Of a stretch of DNA of 64,000 nt, positions 59,862 through 64,000 are shown piece by piece. The notes beneath the pieces were generated by a model. It was not told the origin of the DNA and ran no database searches. It saw only the letters and a program-made list of their open reading frames with translations. Position numbers and translations under genes: made by a program. How positions within the stretch are numbered: the stretch's first letter is position 1; each line of letters starts with the position of its first letter. The DNA comes from Biscogniauxia marginata (lineage: Eukaryota; Ascomycota; Sordariomycetes; Xylariales; Xylariaceae), in assembly GCA_022695795.1 (NCBI GenBank), contig MU404134.1, positions 62,001 to 126,000 on the forward strand, in the 5' to 3' direction.

Positions 59862-61272
59862 ATGTCGCTGGTAAGGGCCGAGACGGCCCTGGCGCCGAGC
59901 ATACGGTGGGTGCAAACGCGGGGAGTAGGAGTAGGTGGAAGAGGCGGAGGAGGAAGACCAAGACGACAGCCGCCGCATCCATCGCCAACCCTCAAGCCAC
60001 GAAACACGACGCTCGGAGCTCTGCGGCTTTTTCACGACACCAACCGATCCCTCGCGCCCCTCCCAACGCCCGGCGGCGGCATCCCGCCCTCGTATTTCCA
60101 GCGCCCCTCCCTCCCCGCCAACACCATAATCCGGTTCGTGCCCCAGCAGACAGCATGGATCGTCGAGCGCATGGGCAAGTTCAGCCGCATCCTGGAGCCG
60201 GGCCTTGCCATTCTCGTGCCCTTCCTCGACCGCATCGCCTACGTCAAGAGTCTGAAGGAGGTTGCCATCGAGATCCCGAGCCAGAGCGCCATCACCGCCG
60301 ACAATGTGACGCTCGAGCTTGACGGCGTGCTATACACAAGGGTGTTCGACGCATACAAGGCTAGGTAAGGCTACTAATTTTCCTAATGAAATTCTACCTG
60401 CCTGTCTGCCTGAGTGTGTGTTTCCGCTGGGCGTAATCAATGTCTTGTAACGGCCGTGCTAACCACGCGCCACTACCAGCTACGGCGTAGAGGATGCCGA
60501 ATACGCCATCTCGCAGCTCGCGCAGACGACGATGCGCAGCGAAATCGGCCAGCTGACCCTCGACCACGTCCTGAAGGAGCGCGCCGCTCTAAACACCAAC
60601 ATCACAGCCGCCATCAACGAGGCCGCCCAGGCCTGGGGCGTTACCTGCCTGCGGTACGAGATTCGGGACATCCACGCCCCGGCCCCGGTCGTCGAGGCCA
60701 TGCACCGCCAGGTCACCGCCGAGCGTTCCAAGCGCGCCGAGATCCTCGACAGCGAGGGTCAGCGCCAGAGCGCCATCAACATCGCTGAGGGTAAGAAGCA
60801 GAGCGTCATCCTGGCCTCCGAGGCTATGCGCGCCGAGAAGATCAACCGCGCGAGCGGCGAGGCCGAGGCAATTCTCATGAAGGCCACCGCCACCGCCTCT
60901 GGCATTGACGCCATCGCCCGCAGCATCAGCGAAGGCGGGTCCTCGGCCCAGGGTGCCGTGAGCCTTAATATTGCCGAGAAGTACGTTGACGCCTTCGGCA
61001 AGCTGGCGCGGGAGAGTACGGCCGTCGTCGTTCCTGGCAACGTCGGAGATATCGGTGGCATGATTGCCACCGGTCTTAGCGTCTACGGCAAGGTAAACGA
61101 AACGCAGAGCCGGGCTGTTGCCAAGGACATCCTCGAGAAGAGAGGCTCAAAGTCAGCATCAGCATCAGCGACGGACGGGTCTTTTGCTACGACGAAGTCA
61201 TCGAAGCCTTCCAATTCCAATGTCATCGACTCCGTGATTCGCGAATTCGATAACACGACCGGCAGTAGGTAA
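59862..61272 (+). CDS. Mitochondrial stomatin-like SPFH/band-7 protein (SLP2-type), 431 aa, two exons
   Basis: Exons 59862-60364 and 60480-61272 (115-nt intron; join AYKA/SYGVED). The Arg-rich N-terminus without acidic residues over about 60 residues (RGGGGRPRRQPPHPSP.., FHDTNRSL) fits a mitochondrial presequence. From NTIIRFVPQQTAWIVERMGK onward the sequence has the very conserved SPFH core of stomatin-like protein 2: LVPFLDRIAYVKSLKEVAIE, SAITADNVTLELDGVLYTR, SQLAQTTMRSEIGQLTLDH, and the coiled-coil part QRQSAINIAEGKKQSVILA. SLP2 proteins form ring-like scaffolds in the inner membrane and bind cardiolipin-rich domains with prohibitins. The C-terminal tail (KSASASATDGSFATTKSSK) is variable. 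The N-terminus could differ, because ATGTCGCTGGTAAGG contains a potential donor. Confidence 0.9.
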
Positions 61273-61979
61273 ACTAGTAAGTGCACATCTATATGTACGC
61301 ACGCTTTTCCTAAGGTGAAGAGCATATCGTATGGAACCAATAACTGGTATATTAGTAATACCTTACACTTGATTGAGTGATATGCCGGGAAGAGGGGATT
61401 CGGAGGAGCTGTGTCAAAATCTCAAAACAAGAAAAGGCAGCATCTCAACTTTTGTTAATAAGACAAGACAGGCAGGGGAAAAACCGGATCAAGTGAAGAG
61501 AAAAAGAAAAGAAAAGAAAAGGAACTTAAAAGAATTTTGATGTCGCAGGCGGGCGATGGCACTTTTGCGAATGAAATCGCCCTGTGCTGCCCATTTGATA
61601 CGAGTATCTGTATTTAGTCCCGTGTTATATCACAGCAAACTACCTACCTGTGCAACTATATATTCAGATGAGCACACATGAACGGCAGAGACAGAAGTAT
61701 TGCGAAGGGACTGAACGGCTGTGTTCAAAATAGAATTCTCCATTTGGGTCTGGCCTGCCGATTCGAGGTGGAATAATTCCCCTTTTAAGTTCTATATCTC
61801 GCGATGGGACAAGTCTGTTTGAACATCCCCCCGGAAAAAAAAAAAACTCCCCAAACCAAAGAATCAATGTATATATCATCTATCTGCGAGATAGATAACT
61901 CAATTGACATTTCTTAATTAGCGAACCAATAATGATAGCACGCTAAAACTACCATTGCTATACCATTGTTAGTACTGTG
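61273..61979. other. Intergenic between convergent genes
   Basis: 3' regions of the stomatin-like and Mon2 genes. It contains purine-rich (AAAAGAAAAGAAAAG) and poly-A stretches and no coding frame that I can support. Confidence 0.55.
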
Positions 61980-64000
61980 TTAAATCCCCAGTTCGGCACC
62001 AACGGCCTCAAGTGCATCCGTCAAAAGCCGCAGAATGTTGTTATCGCCGGTGGTCCCGGCAACGTTGGTAGCGCTGACCACCAAGGGATAGAGACGGAGC
62101 AGGTGCTTCTTTCCATCGCTCTCAACGTTCGGCGCATCCGGTATGGCCTCTGGCTGGCTCCTCAGCTCGACGAGCCTCTCGAGGATCTGCGCCAATTCTC
62201 TGCGCTGGCTGAGAGGTTGGGGCATGCGTCCTCGCAGCGGCTGGTCGGCGATGTAAGCCCTAAGCGTCAGAGCAGCTCTGAGTATGAGATACGGCGCCAC
62301 CGTTCTCGCTAGTCTCACGTTGAGCGCGTGGGGGGACTCTGCCGGCGCTCTGGCGGGCGGCGGTCCAATCTTCGGGAATCCCGGCGTGGGAGGTTGTACC
62401 GTTATATGCGGCGTCGTAACCTCGTCATGGTTTGCCACGAGGGAAAAAAGCTCGTCCAAGCAAATGTAGGACATCTTCTCGCGCTTCGTCGGTGGCGGAT
62501 CAATGGTACGACCACGACGGGGCTTGTAGAGATTTGTTAAGCTAGTCACTTCGCTGACATTGTTAGCGTTATTGCCGTAGATCAGGCACGATTCGGCGGG
62601 CGCGGGTACGTGAATGATAGACATTCGGAAAAGGCTTTCTGCGAAGATCTTGCGTGTCTTATCTGGGATCACCTCTGCGCCGAGAGATGGTATGATCAGT
62701 TCGCGCAGCTTCAAGAAGGAGGAAATGTCGAAGTCCTGGTCCTGGAAGATATTTACTCTGTCTGGAGATGCGTTACAATCTGCGCTAGTGATCCCGTTGG
62801 CAATATTGACAATCATTTGCCAGATATCCTGGAGCATAGACCGCGAGATGTCAAAATTTAGAAGCTGTTGAAGGGTAGCTTCGAGGATTTCCAGCGCCGA
62901 CGATGTCGCCTGTTTCCATGGCTGATCCGATTTTGTGATTATGGGGAACTGATATTTGAGTATAATTGGCCTCGATAACGACGCGAGCGCGGTCAAAAAG
63001 GCGCCGTTGCTATATATATCCACGTCGAGGGCATGATTGACTACCAGAGACGTCAAAATACCCATGCTAGCTTTGGCCATTGCAACGTAAGTACGCTTTT
63101 GCGTGGTTCGTAGGCCCGACGCGCCAGCCCCGTTGAGAAAAGCCAGTGAAATGAACTCAGAGGTCTGGGTTATTAGCGCAGCTGGAGCCCCAGGAAGATC
63201 TGTTCGGAGCATCTTTAGAACATCCAATACCTGTCCTTGCAAGGGCGTAACGTGATCGATATCAGCAATAAACGCCCCTGGCGTTGCTACCTGCATAACT
63301 TCACATAACAGAGTGAGCATACGCCGAATACGGTCGACAGTCAGGTCTGCTTGGATAAGGCGGTATACATCATGTAGAGCCGCAACATAGGCCAGGAGGC
63401 AGTTCTGGTTGTCAGTAACCTTCCCGATACTGCCGCCGCTACTTGCCGGGATGCCTCGAGACCATAGGTCCCACGCCAGGTCGATAGTCGTTTTGTTGAA
63501 ATTTTGATTCGTTCCGTTTTGACTGTGCGAAAGGATCTGCGCTAACGCTTTAAATGTTGCCGTGTTGATCTCGAGTACTTGTAAATCCAACAGTGCGGCA
63601 AAATGACCCAAGAGCTGCTGCCAATATGAGTTGAAAGTTGGGTGAACTGTCAAGACGTCAAGATAGTTTGCTAGAAGACTGGATATTCCATTCAGCACCA
63701 CGACGGCGGTGTCGTGCCAATCGTGCCGGGACTTTTCGTCGACCTCGGGCTGGCAGACTGACTGTAGCTCGTTTTCCATGGACGATAGTAAGCGGAAGAT
63801 CACCGACTTAATACAAACAGACCAGGCTTCGGAACTGAGACGGTCACCGTACGCGTCAAATATTCGTAGCAGAGTTTGAATCGCACTGTTTCTCAAGTCT
63901 AACCTGTCATCCGTTGTTACAGTCGTTAGCCGTAGCAAGAGAAGCATCCATAACGCTGCATCCGAGGAAACATTCTCGGCATGCGAAGCCACCTCCACCA
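61980..64000 (-). CDS. MON2: Mon2 homologue, C-terminal part (672 codons in window, 5' end outside)
   Basis: The frame is open from the window edge to the stop at 61980, so the gene continues beyond 64000. Mon2 is a large HEAT/ARM-type scaffold related to the non-catalytic parts of Sec7 ARF-GEFs. It acts at endosome/trans-Golgi membranes with Dop1 and Neo1-type partners. Visible features fit the C-terminal region of fungal Mon2: DLRNSAIQTLLRIFDAYGD, ESLFRMSIIHVPAPAES, LTNLYKPRRGRTIDPPPTK, MSYICLDELFSLV and ARTVAPYLILRAALTLRAYI. The sequence is all-helical without signal peptide or membrane helix. About 670 of the roughly 1650 residues usual for the family are present. No intron is seen in this part. 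Confidence 0.85.
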   Translation of the reverse strand, partial: VEVASHAENVSSDAALWMLLLLRLTTVTTDDRLDLRNSAIQTLLRIFDAYGDRLSSEAWSVCIKSVIFRLLSSMENELQSVCQPEVDEKSRHDWHDTAVVVLNGISSLLANYLDVLTVHPTFNSYWQQLLGHFAALLDLQVLEINTATFKALAQILSHSQNGTNQNFNKTTIDLAWDLWSRGIPASSGGSIGKVTDNQNCLLAYVAALHDVYRLIQADLTVDRIRRMLTLLCEVMQVATPGAFIADIDHVTPLQGQVLDVLKMLRTDLPGAPAALITQTSEFISLAFLNGAGASGLRTTQKRTYVAMAKASMGILTSLVVNHALDVDIYSNGAFLTALASLSRPIILKYQFPIITKSDQPWKQATSSALEILEATLQQLLNFDISRSMLQDIWQMIVNIANGITSADCNASPDRVNIFQDQDFDISSFLKLRELIIPSLGAEVIPDKTRKIFAESLFRMSIIHVPAPAESCLIYGNNANNVSEVTSLTNLYKPRRGRTIDPPPTKREKMSYICLDELFSLVANHDEVTTPHITVQPPTPGFPKIGPPPARAPAESPHALNVRLARTVAPYLILRAALTLRAYIADQPLRGRMPQPLSQRRELAQILERLVELRSQPEAIPDAPNVESDGKKHLLRLYPLVVSATNVAGTTGDNNILRLLTDALEAVGAELGI

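Noticed and set aside
59780..60322. 180-codon plus-strand frame overlapping the stomatin-like gene
   Set aside because: Alternative frame of a GC-rich exon. The SPFH core is in the other frame.

Overview
The window looks like nuclear DNA of a filamentous ascomycete (Pezizomycotina, probably Sordariomycetes). The evidence is short introns (about 53-160 nt) with GTRAGT donors and CTAAC/CTGAC branch sites, typical fungal families (SAT4-type membrane protein, FAD/BBE oxidase, GH47 mannosidase, STAND/ankyrin proteins), and a 17-kb AT-rich block of retrotransposons ruined by C-to-T/G-to-A change as produced by repeat-induced point mutation (RIP). I rebuilt the spliced models by eye from splice signals and reading-frame continuity. 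No transcript or database evidence was available.

Layout. 1.6-14.3 kb: mixed accessory and secretory genes: an 8-Cys small secreted protein (-), a secreted FAD-linked oxidase (-), a zinc carboxypeptidase M14 (+), a Golgi-type GH47 alpha-mannosidase (-, with one GC-AG intron), a single-pass membrane protein (-), a solo LTR with a perfect 5-bp target duplication, and a conserved fungal protein of unknown function (-). 15.1-27.4 kb: three genes that look like a fungal STAND/NLR-type locus: an ankyrin plus subtilase protein with a complete Asp/His/Ser triad (-); divergently, a 298-aa protein of unknown function with a Gly-rich central segment (+); then a 1945-aa protein (+) with a SesB-like alpha/beta-hydrolase domain whose nucleophile position is Asp, a STAND-like region with no P-loop, many ankyrin repeats, a ZZ zinc finger and an acidic tail.

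27.4-44.8 kb: RIP-mutated heterochromatin-like block. One Ty3/Gypsy chromodomain element of about 7.7 kb (minus sense, 28529-43693) was split by a related element of 7485 bp in the opposite orientation (plus sense, 32037-39521), with target duplication AGTAT, exactly inside the reverse-transcriptase YxDD region. Both carry a decayed antisense Cys-rich plus coiled-coil ORF beyond pol. A 423-bp foldback element flanked by TA lies just to the right.

44.8-56.0 kb: possible small terpenoid cluster: a BAHD/trichothecene-3-O-acetyltransferase-like enzyme (-), a SAT4/Pth11-like seven-helix membrane protein (+), and a class I sesquiterpene-synthase-like enzyme (+, five exons). 58.2-64.0 kb: housekeeping-like genes: an RBR (RING-IBR-RING) protein (+), a mitochondrial stomatin-like SPFH protein (+), and the C-terminal part of the endosomal/Golgi traffic protein Mon2 (-, running off the window end). 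Fungal accessory genes (immunity-like, secondary metabolism, secreted) sit on both sides of the repeat block, and conserved genes begin at about 58 kb.
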